Assembly (NCBI GenBank): GCA_012295275.1
Contig: CM022670.1
Span: 17,845,698-17,909,697, forward strand
Source of the DNA: Chrysomallon squamiferum
Lineage: Eukaryota > Mollusca > Gastropoda > Neomphalida > Peltospiridae
Length of the DNA: 64,000 nt
Reading direction: 5' to 3'
Shown: positions 13,250 through 28,525 of the stretch, piece after piece
Numbering within the stretch: the stretch's first letter is position 1
Layout of the letters: every line of letters starts with the position of its first letter
Notes under the pieces: model-generated
Database searches by the model: none
What the model was told of the DNA's origin: nothing
What the model saw: only the letters and a program-made list of their open reading frames with translations
Position numbers and translations under genes: made by a program

Positions 13250-14710
13250 AATACGGCACAAATTACTAGATTATTATAGTTCATTGAAGTGTACCTGTAT
13301 ACATTTTGTTATATCCCTTCATTAATTAAAAACAAACAACAAACAACAAACAAAACGTAAGCTAGAAATACTCGAAATTTATTCCGACTATTTCTTCAGT
13401 TCACCAAATGAACATTTTAAGTCAACAATTGGCAACAACAAAAGTGAACGTCCTTTATATTCTGGCTTGAACGCAGATAAAATATTAACATCTTCGCCAA
13501 CGACATAATTCAAGGTAACCTTTTGGCTCTACTGACAACCTTTTGACACAGATTGGCTCAAACATTCCCCGAAAAGCATTGAAAAAGATTTATCTTAGCA
13601 GATTAAGATACGATCTTACTACGCGACTTGAATAGTGAAACTCGTATAATGAGCGGAATACTAGAAACAGTAATGATTTAACCACGATTTATCGTGATTT
13701 TGAATGGCTATTTCACTGATTTCCAGCCTGCGGATTCCAGCAAATATATTTCTTTTTCACGCATCAACGGACCCTCAACCCATCTAAAAGAATAAACAAA
13801 ATTTAGTGAATATATATCAACAAAATTAAATTTTGTTTATATATATTTCTTGCTGTATTCCTAGAACACTTCGGAACTTCGTTTAGCATACATCGTGCTA
13901 ATCAGTAAGCGTATGCGTTACAATGATACATCTTCAGTAAGTTTTAAAAAGAAGAATCGCTAATGAGAGAATATGTTACTTAATAGCGCACTTTGCATAT
14001 AGGTCTACTATTACGTTTGATAACGTACACGAGCAGACACACACGCAACCACACACCCACACACGCAACCACACACCCACACTCCCACCCACACACACAA
14101 ACACACAGACACACACACACACACACACAAACGCACAAGCCAAATAAACTGGAAGATAAACCTAGGCAGAGCAAGAAAGTCGCGTTCTTCTTTGTTTCGT
14201 CAGCATTTCCAGCAAATTGGAAAAATTGTTTTTATTTGTGGTAAACCGTCATGCCAAGACCGTTTCGCATCTGTTATTACCGTCAGCAAAAAAAAAAAAA
14301 AAAAAAAAAATACACTGACTTTCTTTAACCAGTCTGTGTAACTTCCTTGAAATTCGGAAACAACTTTGCGGTGGGCAATTTAGTTCGGAGACATCATTTG
14401 TCACGTTATCAGCGGCTGTAGGTGACATTATTTATGCTTTTTTCTTAAAGCTCTATATTGGATTTATGAAAGGCAAAGCCATATACAGCACTCCAGTTTA
14501 ATGGACAAATGGTTATAAAATATTTAGTGTACTTAATATTATGGACTGCCCCTCACAGCAGAATTTTTATCACAGTAAGAATGAGAGTCTGTTTAGCAGT
14601 TTACTGTTTAGATCGTTTGGATGTACTGAAGATAAACTAGAAATAAAAAATGAAGATAAATGAAAATTATAAAGATGGTAAAGATTAAAAGACAATACTA
14701 CTACCACAAT

Positions 14711-14744
<34 letters not shown>

Positions 14745-14745
14745 T

Positions 14746-14778
<33 letters not shown>

Positions 14779-15899
14779 ATAATAATAATAATAATAATAA
14801 TATTAATATTAATGTATCATCTGTTATTATTGTAAATAACCATGATTTTTTTTTGCTCTTGTTGTTTTTATTATTTTTCAAAGCAGTATTCAAGAACCGA
14901 CATATAAAAACAACGCTGGGTTCTTTTGTGTTAATGGGAAGGAGAATATAAAATGGCCCGGGCTGCTTATAGATAAGACTAACCCACAGACTGACTGCTG
15001 TGGGATTCTTCTTTCACATCATCATTGTACAAAAACGCCTATTTCTAAAACCTAAAAACCGTGAATATTAAAATGTCTAGAAAAAGTCGTTAAACATTTG
15101 TCTATTAATTTTATTTCAGGGCTTTTTTTAAACTTTTTTTTTTCACTACTAAGGTACTTTCTTTTACATCCTCCCCAAAAATATATTTTTATATACCATC
15201 CATCGGTCAGTGTAAAAAACCTCGGCGGGGAGCAAGGCACCAGAATCAAAGACAGACGTTTCCTTTGGGGCTTCTTTTTGCGCTTGATGGAAACTTAATT
15301 TTCACTGATGGTCTACGATGCCTCTTTACAGACAATGATTATATTGAATCCGCCACGAAGATAAATCCAGAATTTAACTGCTGCTTCAGATTTTGATGAA
15401 TAACTTCTATTTTCTCACTCGGATTACGTTTCCATGTTGAGACCAGCTGAGTGTTACGTTTAATACAATTTGACCAATCGTTGTCTGCGAATGTCGATAT
15501 ATTCGGCGGTGTCAGCCTCATTAAGTATATTAAATTTCTACGTACTTTAAAGGAGACTTGAATAAAGTTTTGCCTTTAAGATAAATTTGATAACATATTT
15601 ATAATGTCATGTTTTAAATGGATAAAGACATTAATGAAATTTGGGAAACAAAGGCAGAGAGCGAGACAGTCAGTAAGAGAAGAACTTTTTTCTCCCTGCT
15701 AGACACACACAAACAGATCTAGACACATACTTACAAACACACATATATTCATATATTCATGTTAACACATACAGACACACACACACACATACACGCATAT
15801 ACACATACGTACATGCATATAAACATACATACATACATGCATACATTTACATACATACACACACATGTATATATATATATTTAAATGTACACACATACA

Positions 15900-16148
15900 T
15901 TAAAATTGATCCATGTTAAAACGTGAACACGTGCGCACTGAAACACATCCATCCATTCATCTACATAAACATTTCTGTGTTTACATACACTACTGAACAG
16001 AAAGAAGTTTTAAAATGACTCTTCTAAATACTTAAAATGGCTGTGTAGTATTCTGCATAAGATATTATTTTGCTTTCTGCCTCGGTAACCTTAAGTATAA
16101 CATATGCTTCACTTTATCTTTTGATGTGAACGTAATGCTCATTTATGA
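15900..16148 (+). repeat. About 240-bp dispersed repeat, copy 1
   Basis: Matches 29523-29782 in the same orientation over its whole length, including ACATTTCTGTGTTTAC, ACAGAAAGAAGTTTTAAAAT and TTTGCTTTCTGCCTC. It begins right after a CA/CATA microsatellite and ends in A/T-rich sequence (AAATAAATAATAATA), an arrangement suggestive of a short retroposon or of an element associated with microsatellite genesis. Confidence 0.75.
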
Positions 16149-16947
16149 AATAAATAATAATAAAAAATAGCAATAATAAAACATGCATACATACATACAT
16201 ACATATATACATACATACAAATATATATACATGCATACATACATACATACATACATACATACATACATACATACATGTAATACCAATACGTTAGTATTAC
16301 TGGCATGCACATCTATAGTCAGCATGTGAAGAATATACATATCTCATCATATGTTATTTCAGTTAAGAATATGATATAAAAAAACACCCACCACCCACCA
16401 CCCCCAAAAAATAATAACAACAACCTGAAGTTATCTTTTAAATTTGCAAATAAATAGTTAACCCCCTTTCATATTCATATCTGTTTTTCCTTCTTAACTT
16501 TTAATCTCACTAAATATTCTGTCTGACGTCCATTATACGTTTTTTTTATGCACTTGTCCCTTTTGCTCTCTGTTCAGTACTTCCGAAATTCCTGCTATAA
16601 CGGAAGAGGATATAGAGCTAGTTGGTTGTAACTGGCAGAATAAAACGGATATAAACCTTGCTTTCGGGAATGGGAAAAAGCTGTAAAACCTAGAAGTAAT
16701 CATTTTAGTGAGGTCCTCAAAGCAGAGTTCAAAGACTGGGGGAAAAGACCCTGACCGTTTCTACTAAATGTTTAGCATGTTTATGTACCGCAGTTGTCCT
16801 TCCCGTAATTCTCATTTTACTGTTACTAATTGTTTTCTTTTTCATCTCCTGCAAGTCGTGTTCTTTACTGTAGTCATTCATTCAGTTATTTTCAGTAATG
16901 ATCTCTTTCCTTTATTTTTTCTTATTTTCAATTTTTTATTCTTTTTA

Positions 16948-16993
<46 letters not shown>

Positions 16994-17020
16994 TTTTTTT
17001 TTTTTTTATTTATTTTTTCT

Positions 17021-17080
17021 GTTCTTTATCACTTCTTCCACTATTCTGGCTTAGCAGAAGCATATCCCATAATGCATTAT
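17021..17080 (+). repeat. Second copy of the 60-bp promoter-like element
   Basis: This copy is nearly identical to 46962-47021, including the intact CATATCCCATAATGCATTAT core, but it lies in the gene desert next to a (TTA)n/poly-T tract (16950-17007) and is followed by T-rich sequence. No gene was recognised within several kilobases, so if the motif binds a factor here its target is unknown. Confidence 0.6.
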
Positions 17081-18580
17081 TTTTTATTTTTTATTTTTAT
17101 TTTTTTTCATCCCAGTGATTCAAATAAATCTTGAATGCAAACTTATGTTCATCTATTTATTCATGGCATTGTAACAGAATCTAGCTTCTAAAACCAACGT
17201 GCGAACTGTTGTGTGTTCTGGTTCAAATATATCGATCGTGCTTCGGGTGAGAGACTGATTTGTATACCGTCTTTTCTTACGTGTAAAATTCGTTTCCATT
17301 TTTTTTTTTTTTTTTTTTTTATACGTCATCAAAAATCGATTCCATTTTAGGAACATCTTCAACTGTTATTCATGATTCATGTTGTGGGCACATGATCACA
17401 CAGTTTAATAAACTGACTGTAGATTTAGTTTTGTTTGGTGAACTTATTTTTTGTGTATATAATAAGTTATTTCAGAAACAGACAAAAGAACGAAAGAAAA
17501 GATAAAACAATAAAAGAATCATGTAATGAAAGAAAAAAAGAACAAAATGAATGGAAGAGAGAAAATACATGAAAGGAAAAGCAAATGACAATGTTTAAAA
17601 AGTAACAACAAAGAAAGAAAGAAAATGTATTCAGCACTGAATTGTTTTTGACTGTTTCGTTGTCAAAAGTAAAACGTTGTTTTTAACAACACCCTGCCTC
17701 GATTTATTCTTACGTTCATATTTTTATGTTAAAAATAATTTTTATATACTCTGATTAAAAACTAACAGAAATGTAGATATGATTTTATAACTGATTACTT
17801 TTAAATATTGTCATCATTATTCTTATTATTATCAGTAGTAGGAGCAGTAATTGTAAAAGTAGTAATAATAGGAATAGTAGTAGTAATAGTAGTTGTAGTA
17901 GTAGTAGTAATAAGAGGAGAAGAAGGAGGAATAATAATAATTAACGTGGTGAAAATAGAAGTAATATTAGCCGCATTAGCAGGTGTAGCTTTTGATAAAC
18001 ATAGTTTGGTTTTGAAGACTGAAACACCTTTTCGCAGTCATACATTTAAACATATATACGTTTTACCATCTGTAAATTGCACATACAGATAATATTTTAG
18101 TTATTTCGGATATGAACGTTTATGTTAGTAAACAAAAATCCTTAAATATGGAAAGAGAAATTAAATATATGATAATACGCTCAATAAAACGCTACATTTG
18201 TCACGAAACAATGGGCTTTTGCCAATGAAAGTTTTAGTTACAGGTCAGTGAATGAAACGTTTTAATTATTCATGATTACGTGCTTGCCTGAACATGCAAC
18301 ATCTGTGTTTGTAACGCGACTAATACTGAAATAGACAGAACCCTGAACTTACTGGAAGAAGAAATTGTTTTATAATTAATCTTGGATTTGCATGTTCGGT
18401 TAAACAGTGACGTAATACATACACTTCATATAAACATGTTCTGGAGGTATTGCATCTCAGTTCGGGTCATCAGTTAAGGACATTCTTGCTGTTCTTGGAC
18501 AGAACGCTTTGGTAAGGGAAGAAATGGTACCCTGCTAAAAATTTATCATCACGATTTTTCTGGCTTCATTTTCTTATTTG

Positions 18581-18582
<2 letters not shown>

Positions 18583-18671
<89 letters not shown>
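18583..18671 (+). repeat. (CT)n array
   Basis: Uninterrupted CT dinucleotide array of about 89 bp, one of six comparable CT/GA arrays in the left half of the window. Both strands read as Ser-Leu or Arg-Glu repeats, which are not genes. Confidence 0.97.
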
Positions 18672-18675
<4 letters not shown>

Positions 18676-21600
18676 GTTTCAGAAACCTCAGCTTGCATAT
18701 GTCTTTATCTTTTCTATTGTCTCCTTCTTCTTTTTCTTCTTGAAACTTTTCTTTGTCTATTTCTTTAAGAAAAGAAACCAAACCAAAAAAAAAAAAAAAA
18801 AAAAGCCAAAAAAAAAGAAGAAAGATAGAAAAAAAAAGAGCCAACAATAAGTGACTAGGTACAGAAGGTGAAAATTCCAATAAATCAACGGCAAACGTTT
18901 GACAGTCATATTTAAAATACTTATATATCAATATTCGAACCTCTGACACTGTGTGCGTGTTGATCGGTAATAACAAAGACTCCTCTGAAATGGTTCGTCT
19001 TGCAGCAGGTTTGTAAAACGCAGTAAAACAGTCAGATAGAAAACAAATAAACAACGTGTAGAGTCGGCCAGAGGCTCTGATTTATGACCTGTCACGTCTA
19101 TTTACTGTACAAGCGATTCCGAAGACGGGAATGCGGGCGAAATGTGTATTCTAGCGTCCGTTGAAAGAAGGAAGGAAAGAACGAAAAGTAGAGAACATGA
19201 ATGAACGAAGTAAATAAAGAAAGAATGAAGGAAAGAAAAAGAAAAAGAAAAAGAAAGAAAAAAAAATGGTAGGAAAGAAAAAAAAAAAAAAAAGAAGGAA
19301 ACATACTAAGAAAACAAACGTTTTAGACGATATTGGAAAACAAACATTGCACTTAACAGATAAACACGGAGAAACAGATATGTACAGACAGACAGACTGA
19401 GAGACAAATATATACAGTTATTAAAACAAAAGAAAAAAAAGAGAAATATAGATTATCATGGAGATAAATTAAAATGAAAAAAATTGTATAAAGTCAGTAA
19501 AAATACAAAACATTGTCTTGGATAAATCAGGTTTTGTGAGGAACTGGAAATAAGAAGAAAGTCTACGACATACTTCTTTTGAATCCAACGCCATAACGTC
19601 TGAGATATAACCAAATAATTAACAGAAAAAATGAAAACATTTAAAACGCACAGACAAGAAAAAATACAAAATCAAAGTATTAAAGGAGGAATAAGTAAAA
19701 TAAATATTACAAACTTTTATATAAATAACTATAAAAACACACATACATAATTATAATAAACATAATATATATATAAGAAAAAAAAAAAAAAAAAAAATTC
19801 CATCCGAAACAAAGACTGTTTATATAACAGACACTGGCAGGAAACGCTACCAAGATCTTCTGTCTCGGTTCTTTAAACATCGAATTATTATCTAGAACGC
19901 TATTGATGAATACGATAATGCTGCGGTACTGCAACATGTCAACCGAGTCCGTGTACTCTCGCCAAGCTCGGTGTTGGTTAATGAGAGCTCCTTATCTCTT
20001 CAAATCCAATTATCTTGCCATCTCAGGTATCTCTAGCACACAGCTTAAATTCGTGGCGTATCAAAACTTCAAGCTAGCTGTCCACCGATTATTTTGATAG
20101 TGTGCTAGTAGGCTGGAGAAGATTCTTTAAAGAAAATACTTTGTATGCATTTTTTGGTATGATAGCATCGGGGTTCGAACCTGCTATACTTTATTAGGTG
20201 AACAGCAAAAAAAAAAAATTTAATATTCTGAAAACATTTTTTATTTATTTATTTATTTTATTTAATTTTAATTACTTTGTTGGGGTTTTGGGGTTTTTTT
20301 GTTTGTTTGTTTTTTGTTTTTGTTTTTTAGCTCTATCTGACCTTTGGAAATTGTGGTTAGTGATTATGTAAATAGCATCAAATAAATAATCACATTATAC
20401 GACAGGTTATTGGATTTTGAGTGTACAGAACTGTTAAAGAGAACAACATTTTCCTTTGTATCATACCTCAGAGACAATTTGCTGATCTGTCGTTGAAGAT
20501 TCACAATACCTCTATACTGAAATTTTGTTTAATTGAATCCTTTTTTAACAAATAACCTAAACACACTGGACATTTTTTCTTGTCTCAACCACTGGTCCTG
20601 CAAACATATGTGAAGCGAATTTCAAATAAAAGAATTCTTGCTGTTTACTGTTAAAACAATCCAGAGCGGGTTTCGTTTCTTGTATTTTCATCATACAAAA
20701 AAAAAAATACACATTTACTTACTAATCAATTATAATAAAATAATTATAACATATATTTCATCTTTTTGCTTGTTTGTTAATTCAATTAGTCATTCAGTTT
20801 TCATTTCTCTGCTGCTGTTTCTGGAATGTGACGTGTTCAACAGTGACACACAGTGATTAGTACACTGTCTGTAAATAATGATAAATAAAACTATTACACT
20901 GAAACGACCTTGTTACAGCGACGGGGTGTCCCTCGTGAAACAGATAACAGACATACCAAAACAAAATAGTCCAATACATTACTGTCCACCCACCACACAG
21001 CAGTTACAGCATACTGCCAGTTTAGTCTTCTGAATAAAACAACAGAAAAAAAAAACATTCTCAAGGAAGCATCTTTGGTCTGATTCCTGTTACAGGCAGT
21101 GTGTTAAAAGTTCATTAAAAAAAAAAATAATAATAATTAAAAAAATTTCTTTGTGTTTATTTTTGGACTGGCGGTAGAATTTCCTTTCGCAGATGTGCGT
21201 TGAAAAAAAAAAAAAAGGAAATAATTTTTTTTTTTTAAAGTTTGAAATTTAATAAGCGTAATATCAAAATGTTTTCAAATGTCGTTCAACACCTTTTGTC
21301 ATTTTCATTTTTCCACTACGCAAAGAGAGGAGAGAAATAACTTCAAAGATCACAGTATGTCAGAAAGCAGACGACATTAAGATAAAATTAATGAAAAAAA
21401 AAACCCACCAACAAATCATCTTAAAATAACAGGGTGAAAAAAAAATATTAAAAAGACTGTTTGGAGATAACAATTGTGATCAGAATCGCCACAGCGAAGC
21501 AATTTGTCGCGAAGTCAGTGAAAAAGCATTGCAGATGAGAAGTGGGTGAGGGTCAGATCAGTGCAGATTATGATCAAAGGACGTAATTAAATTTATTTCT

Positions 21601-23196
21601 TCATCTGTTCTAACATTGATTATTCAGAAGCTCACTGGTTTTAAAATTGGGTTTAATTTTGTTATGTAAAGGATAAGGGGTCTTAAAAAGATGAATTTAT
21701 TTATTTTTTTTTTTTTTATTTTATTTATTTACTTATTTATTTAATTTATCAAACTCATGGCATATCAGCAACAACATATTTAATATTAGACAGATGTGGA
21801 AGTCAGTTTCGCTGCACCTGCAAAGCACGCACGTGTTTCAGCACTTGTGTCTGTGCCTGATGTAGACTCTAGTTTCATTACATCTAAAGCGGCAAGTGGC
21901 GATTGCATTCAGCGACTTTGTGTACCTTTTGTGAGAACGGGTCACAAAGAATTAGAAATATTGTTTTTTCTTCTGTTTTCTCTGCATAACAGTAGTTATA
22001 TATATCCACAACAGCATGTGAATGAGCATTTACGTCGTTTCTGGCTTACTTCTACAGTGTCATGTTTAAAGCTGCCATCGAAGCACGTGCCATGCATATT
22101 AATATTACAGAACCTGAATACGTGAAAATGAATATTATTGTTTCTGAACGTTAGCTGAAAAAAAGATAAAACAGGACTCTAATATCACTGCTTATTGCTT
22201 AACTGAGTTTTAAGAATGACTTTATAATTTGTAACATATGTCCGCATTACCGTGTATGAATATGAGAAAGATTTAAAGCTAACGATAGAATTACAAGATG
22301 TATTGATCAAGATAGACTTCTGATTCATTGGAAAAATTATAAGACAAGAAATAATGGTATCAAAAGAAAAAATATAAGCCCATCTGTTCAATGCTGATAT
22401 AGATATACTATAATCGGATATACGCTGCTGACACAGGTACTTTGTGATTAATCCAGAAATACACTATCCCACTGTTAGTAAGTAACTACTAGCGGTAACA
22501 TGTCAACCAAAATTTTCGAAGGGTTTTGGCTTCAATAATATTTGAGTTTAGTAAAAATGTACTGAAATAAAAAAAAAAAATTAAAAAGGAAGATAATTGT
22601 TATAACAAGATAAAAAAGGAGAAAAAAAAGAAGATAATTATATTTTTAAGTATAATATTATAAACGAAAAGGACGAGCTTAAGAATAATTTGCAGTACAC
22701 TGTTTGTCTGTGTCAGCATAAGAGCACAGTCGACATTAAACAACGCTCAAGTGCCAATATGCGCGTGTTGTCTATGAATTCGAAACGTTCTTGAGATTCG
22801 AGTTGCAGGACAATGTCTGTTTTCTCCTAATACAAAATAATTTTTCTGCTGTTTTCATTTCACTGCACTCGTATCGCAAAGCTTCGGGCAGAAATCTGCT
22901 AAATACTCCAGAGTACATAATGAAGCAAGTGATAAGCCCGTGAGGAATTCTTCGATTCCAGAAGTGACAAAGTCGTTACAACTATATTTTTATTAATGCT
23001 TCAGTATATGTGTAAGATGAGTACCTTCTTTAATTATATGTGATAACACGAGTGTCAAGAAAGAGGAAGATTTAAAAGTATGAATATTAGGGCGTACATA
23101 TAAACAGATATTTTATTAATCAATCTTTATTCTGAAATGTCGTTTAACATGCAGTGTTTTACATGCTGATAATAAATTATTAATTTTGTTATGTGT

Positions 23197-23199
<3 letters not shown>
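18672..23199. other. Noncoding interval
   Basis: No gene was recognised. It contains poly-A at 18785-18803 and 19778-19797, a purine-rich GAAA stretch at 19160-19300 and several A/T tracts. An open stretch at 21796-22125 (plus) has complex composition but no ATG start, no family resemblance and no convincing splice sites. Confidence 0.5.

Positions 23200-23291
<92 letters not shown>
23200..23291 (+). repeat. (CT)n array
   Basis: Uninterrupted CT array of about 92 bp. Confidence 0.97.
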
Positions 23292-23293
<2 letters not shown>

Positions 23294-23522
23294 GCTGTTT
23301 CTAATGCTCTCTTTCTCTCTTGAAACTGTTTCAGGCATGCCAGATATCGTGCGAATTTTCATATTCAAACACTGACAAGTCACCAACCTTAGCGCAGTTT
23401 GAAAAGTAACTCGATTACTAAATAACCTCTTTGAATCATGCTGTCAGTCTATGGTGACGACTACAGCGTAGCAAACTTTCGTAAGTACAAACAATTAGTT
23501 TACTAAAATGATCACAGACATC

Positions 23523-23523
<1 letters not shown>

Positions 23524-23588
<65 letters not shown>
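23524..23588 (+). repeat. (TTA)n array
   Basis: Trinucleotide array of about 65 bp followed by TTATTTATTTA. Confidence 0.95.
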
Positions 23589-23595
<7 letters not shown>

Positions 23596-23923
23596 TATTA
23601 TTTATTTAAATACCAACTTAGTTGATGAAAGATGATGTGTCCATATTCTTTATAATACTATATTTTTAGACAAAACTTTATCTCATAAGACCAATAATAC
23701 AATTAGCTGGAAGCATATAAAATGTGCTTAGGCTGTTTGTTCACATCACTGCAGGTAGAGCCTGTGCATTAAGCTCTTGCTCATTTCTTGCTGAAAGCCT
23801 GTGACATCACTGCTAAATTGAGCATCGGCAAAGTTATTACTTGTTGTCAAAGATAATCTATTTTACATCATCGCACATCAACGGTTCACTTTAAATTAAA
23901 ATAAACAGATTTAAAAAAAAAAA

Positions 23924-23938
23924 GATAGATAGACAGAC

Positions 23939-24018
<80 letters not shown>
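23924..24018 (+). repeat. (GATA)n array
   Basis: Tetranucleotide GATA/ATAG array of about 95 bp, with two GACA variants at its left edge. Confidence 0.95.
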
Positions 24019-24019
<1 letters not shown>

Positions 24020-24512
24020 TAGATTTAGATATTCATGTGGATAAAGCTGAATATACATTTATATTTTAACACTTTAATTTCGAAAACAGGAGAGAAAATA
24101 TCAAAAATTTATAATACATATGATTTGCAAGCCACATAAATCTGTATGTATGAATGAATATGGATATACTTAGATATGCATGCATTCTTACACGAATAAT
24201 AAATAAACATAGTGTGCGGGTTTCGCTGTGAATATGCATGCATTTATAATTATCTCTTATTATTTATGTACATATGCCTCCTTGGCGATGTGGATGCATG
24301 CAAAATACAAACAGGTTCCAGACAATTTAGAGTGGGCTATTTTAAGATCAAGATTGGAATGTACGTGTTTTTATATTATTTGTTTGACTCGAGGTATAAA
24401 GATAATTCCTTAATAATATATACCGTTAACCATAAAACAGAAATTATATGAAAAGTTATTATTTTGGAAGTGAATGATTAATATTCTATTTTTTAGATAA
24501 AGCTTAAAACTG

Positions 24513-25950
<1,438 letters not shown>

Positions 25951-26208
25951 CCATGATGTCTGCAATAGCTAGATTTATAAGAAAATAGTTGGCTGAATGA
26001 CTCCGCATCCGTTTGTTCAGAAGTATCACCATGAGGACGAAGATGTTGCCGACGATGGCAAGCAACATGACGGGTACATAGACGCATATAAGTATGATGG
26101 TCGATGGGCTATGGTCTGACAAAAAGCTTTGTCCATGTTCAGGTAGATGTCGTCGTAGCCGAAGCCAAATGTGTTCGAAAAGTTGTTGGTCCCCGTTGAC
26201 GTATTCAT
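25951..26208 (-). pseudogene. First coding exon of a class A GPCR (neuropeptide-receptor-like), frameshifted as sequenced
   Basis: Read on the minus strand from ATG at 26208, the exon encodes an acidic extracellular tail with NTS and NFS glycosylation sequons and GYDDIYLNMDKAF. After a one-base shift it continues SDHSPSTIILICVYVPVMLL, AIVGNIFVLMVILLNKRMRS, HSANYFLINLAIADIMG. This is TM1 with the conserved GN, the first intracellular loop and TM2 with LxxxD, the rhodopsin-family signature. It ends at donor G|GTAAGT (25950-25945). The frame break is at a five-T run (plus-strand A's 26121-26125); a sixth base would restore it. The NYFL...NLAIAD pattern is reminiscent of orexin/allatotropin-like and other peptide receptors, but the exact subfamily is uncertain. 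Later exons should lie at lower coordinates or beyond the window; none was recognised. It could be an assembly indel in a working gene rather than a pseudogene. Confidence 0.7.
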
Positions 26209-26219
26209 TGTGAAAGATA

Positions 26220-26500
26220 TTAAAAAGAATCCAGTATTAAAGACAGAACTCCAAAATCAATCCAGGATTAAATTTTGAAACTGGGAATAATTCCATTATT
26301 AAAATTTTGAATTAGGAATGAAATTACTTTCAATGTTTGAATTTCATAATGAATCTGTAATTGGGCTTTCAATAAACTCATTGTTTGAAACTCACAACGA
26401 ATCACGAGTTAAAGTTTATCCCAGTGAACAATTCTAGATTTCTAAATAAGTCCAGTATTATATTTTGAATTTTAGAATGCACAGGGTATTAAAATTCTGT
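26220..26500. repeat. Degenerate short tandem-like repeat upstream of the GPCR exon
   Basis: Variants of TCCAGKATTAAATTTTGAA recur at irregular 30-60 bp spacing (for example AATCCAGGATTAAATTTTGAA, TTCCATTATTAAAATTTTGAA, GTCCAGTATTATATTTTGAA). Boundaries and period are approximate. Confidence 0.45.
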
Positions 26501-27868
26501 TCTTACGACGATCACGAAGTGTATCTGGAACACAAATCCCAAATCAAGTTTAATCACAAAGAAACGTTTGATAACAAATACGATATATCAACTTAGACAC
26601 AGAGTTAATGTTGAACTCAAAACAAAAATGTTTTTAAGTTTGATCCTTAGATGCTGTTCTTGAAATGCAGTTCCAGTTTTATGCTAAATTAGATTCCTTC
26701 AGAATTATAACTCTCCTTGTGTGTTGTTCTGAATAATAAACACTCTTTATGATTCGCAGCGTAAACAGCAAAGTAACCACACACTTAAAAAACTGTCTGA
26801 AGATAATTGCTACTAATAAAGTTGGTGATAAAAATAACTGAAAATATACTTGTTTGCGCAGTCATTATTAGTTAAAAAGAAATCATTAAAATTCAAACGA
26901 TGACGAAATTACGTTATCCTTTTGGCAGTCACAGATGTGAGCCGTGTGATATGTTATAAACACGTATATGAAGTTGATAACTGTAAACCGTTCATATACT
27001 CGCTAGAATTCCCGCGTAAATCGATAAGGCAGACGACACGAAAAATACGGCGTTCTGGACGACAGCCAATCGCCGCCGAAGAAATTTTCCAAAACGGAAT
27101 AATACGAACAAGAATTTATTTTTTATTTTTTTAATATTTTTTATTATGATTATAACTATTATTATTGTTATTATTAGATGTTTAGTCCGTGGCGTTACTT
27201 ATACTATCTTTTAAACGCACTTTTATGATTTAATATAGCAGCGCAGTTCATGAAAGGATAATTAAACGTTGTTTTGTGAGGGTTTTTTTTTCCACCCTTC
27301 GTCCTGCGCTGCGGTTAAACGAATTAATACAAACCATCGGAACATATTTTTGCGTTTATGTTTTTGTTCTAAAACAACATAATATACTGGATAAATTACA
27401 CATGAAAAAAAAAAAAAAAAAAAAGTACTTCTGTGCCATAAACACACGATAAAGCTGATAAGTTAGAAAAGCGATCGTTGTATCGATTAAATCCTTAACT
27501 TTATCCGCTATCAGCTTTGAACACGGCACGAAACACAACGAGTTCGTGTCTGTCAAAGAGGTTCCGTGTTGAGGGAAGCCGATAAACCTCTGTAGCGTTC
27601 CAGCAGCGAGTTACAAAAACAGATCTCTCTTTCCATTAGGAATAGCAAACACCAAAAACCTCGACCAAGAGAAAAACGAGACGTCCTAATAAGCTAAATG
27701 CGTCTAAAAGAAGAAATTGAATTCTGTCGTTATGTTACTATTACCACTGGCGATAATAATACACTGCTACAAGCAGTACTAACCACAACGTTTATTACTG
27801 CTACTATTACTTTTACTATTACTACTACTGATACTATTAGTAGTCTAATATACTAATACAATTACTAC

Positions 27869-27920
<52 letters not shown>

Positions 27921-28181
27921 GCTGTTGTTTATATTTTAAAAATTTCAACATTTTTCCGTTTAATGCATTGTAATGAAGTGAAACAAATTTTTCATTGCTT
28001 TTGTTTCGAGAATTAAACTTCATCAACTTTTTTGGTTCTTTTTGTTTGTTATATGAGGGTTTTCTGGTTGTGTCACTTTTTTTCACTTTTTTTTATTTAT
28101 TTTCTTATTTTTTTTGAATTTGTAACAAAAATGTCCAGATATTCTTTATTTTTGTTTTTGTTAATCGTTGATAAACTTCAT

Positions 28182-28183
<2 letters not shown>
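26501..28183. other. Noncoding interval upstream of the GPCR exon
   Basis: No gene was recognised. A CpG-richer patch at 26,990-27,090 (CCCGCGTAAATCGATAAGGC... GACAGCCAATCGCCGCCG) includes a CCAAT box and may be promoter-like. A (TTA)n tract lies at 27870-27920. Confidence 0.4.

Positions 28184-28242
<59 letters not shown>
28184..28242 (+). repeat. (CT)n array
   Basis: CT array of about 59 bp followed by CA/CG-alternating sequence (ACACACGCGCGCGCACACG). Confidence 0.97.
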
Positions 28243-28247
<5 letters not shown>

Positions 28248-28434
28248 CATCTATACACAAACACACGCGCGCGCACACGTAATGTTATAATACATACATA
28301 TACTTACATACAGACAAACAGATATATATATATATAGACATGAAATAACCTTATTAGTTTTCCGTATAAAGAGACGATACACAGTTTATTTCATAATGAT
28401 TTTTATTATTCTGTAGAAATGGTCAGAATATAAT

Positions 28435-28525
28435 AGCTGTCTAGGAGAACACTTATGTGAAAGATTCCTTGCAGCTAAACAGTGAGACATAGTCTGGCCT
28501 GGATACAGCGGGTTTCATCTCTAAC
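28435..28525 (+). mobile_element. Second degenerate SINE-like core
   Basis: CTGTCTAGGAGAACACTTAT, GTGAAAGATTCCTTGCAGCTA and, further on, ACAGCGGGTTTCATCTCT occur in the order and spacing of the molluscan SINE-like core recalled for the 4.8-kb copy. This copy extends further 3' and includes the GCGGGTTTC block. It is diverged and presumably inactive. Confidence 0.45.

Larger units (their letters stand above)
13250..18580. other. Noncoding interval
   Basis: No gene was recognised. It contains CA-rich arrays at 14030-14135, (ACT)n/(AAT)n at 14697-14800, CA/CATA arrays at 15700-15900, (ACAT)n at 16185-16277 and (TTA)n at 16950-16993. Open frames are translations of these tracts. A moderately complex stretch at 13,480-13,720 has no recognisable product. 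Confidence 0.5.

Noticed and set aside
18566-19054. 162-codon minus-strand frame with an Arg-Glu tail
   Set aside because: The tail is the (CT)n array and the rest is low-complexity and poly-Phe; no splice or family support.
21796-22125. 109-codon open frame of complex composition
   Set aside because: It has no ATG start, no recognisable domain, and no convincing acceptor or donor. It is not called as a gene, though it is the least simple frame in the desert.
23924-24018. Possible CRISPR-like periodic array
   Set aside because: It is a simple GATA tetranucleotide repeat with no spacers; the genome is eukaryotic.
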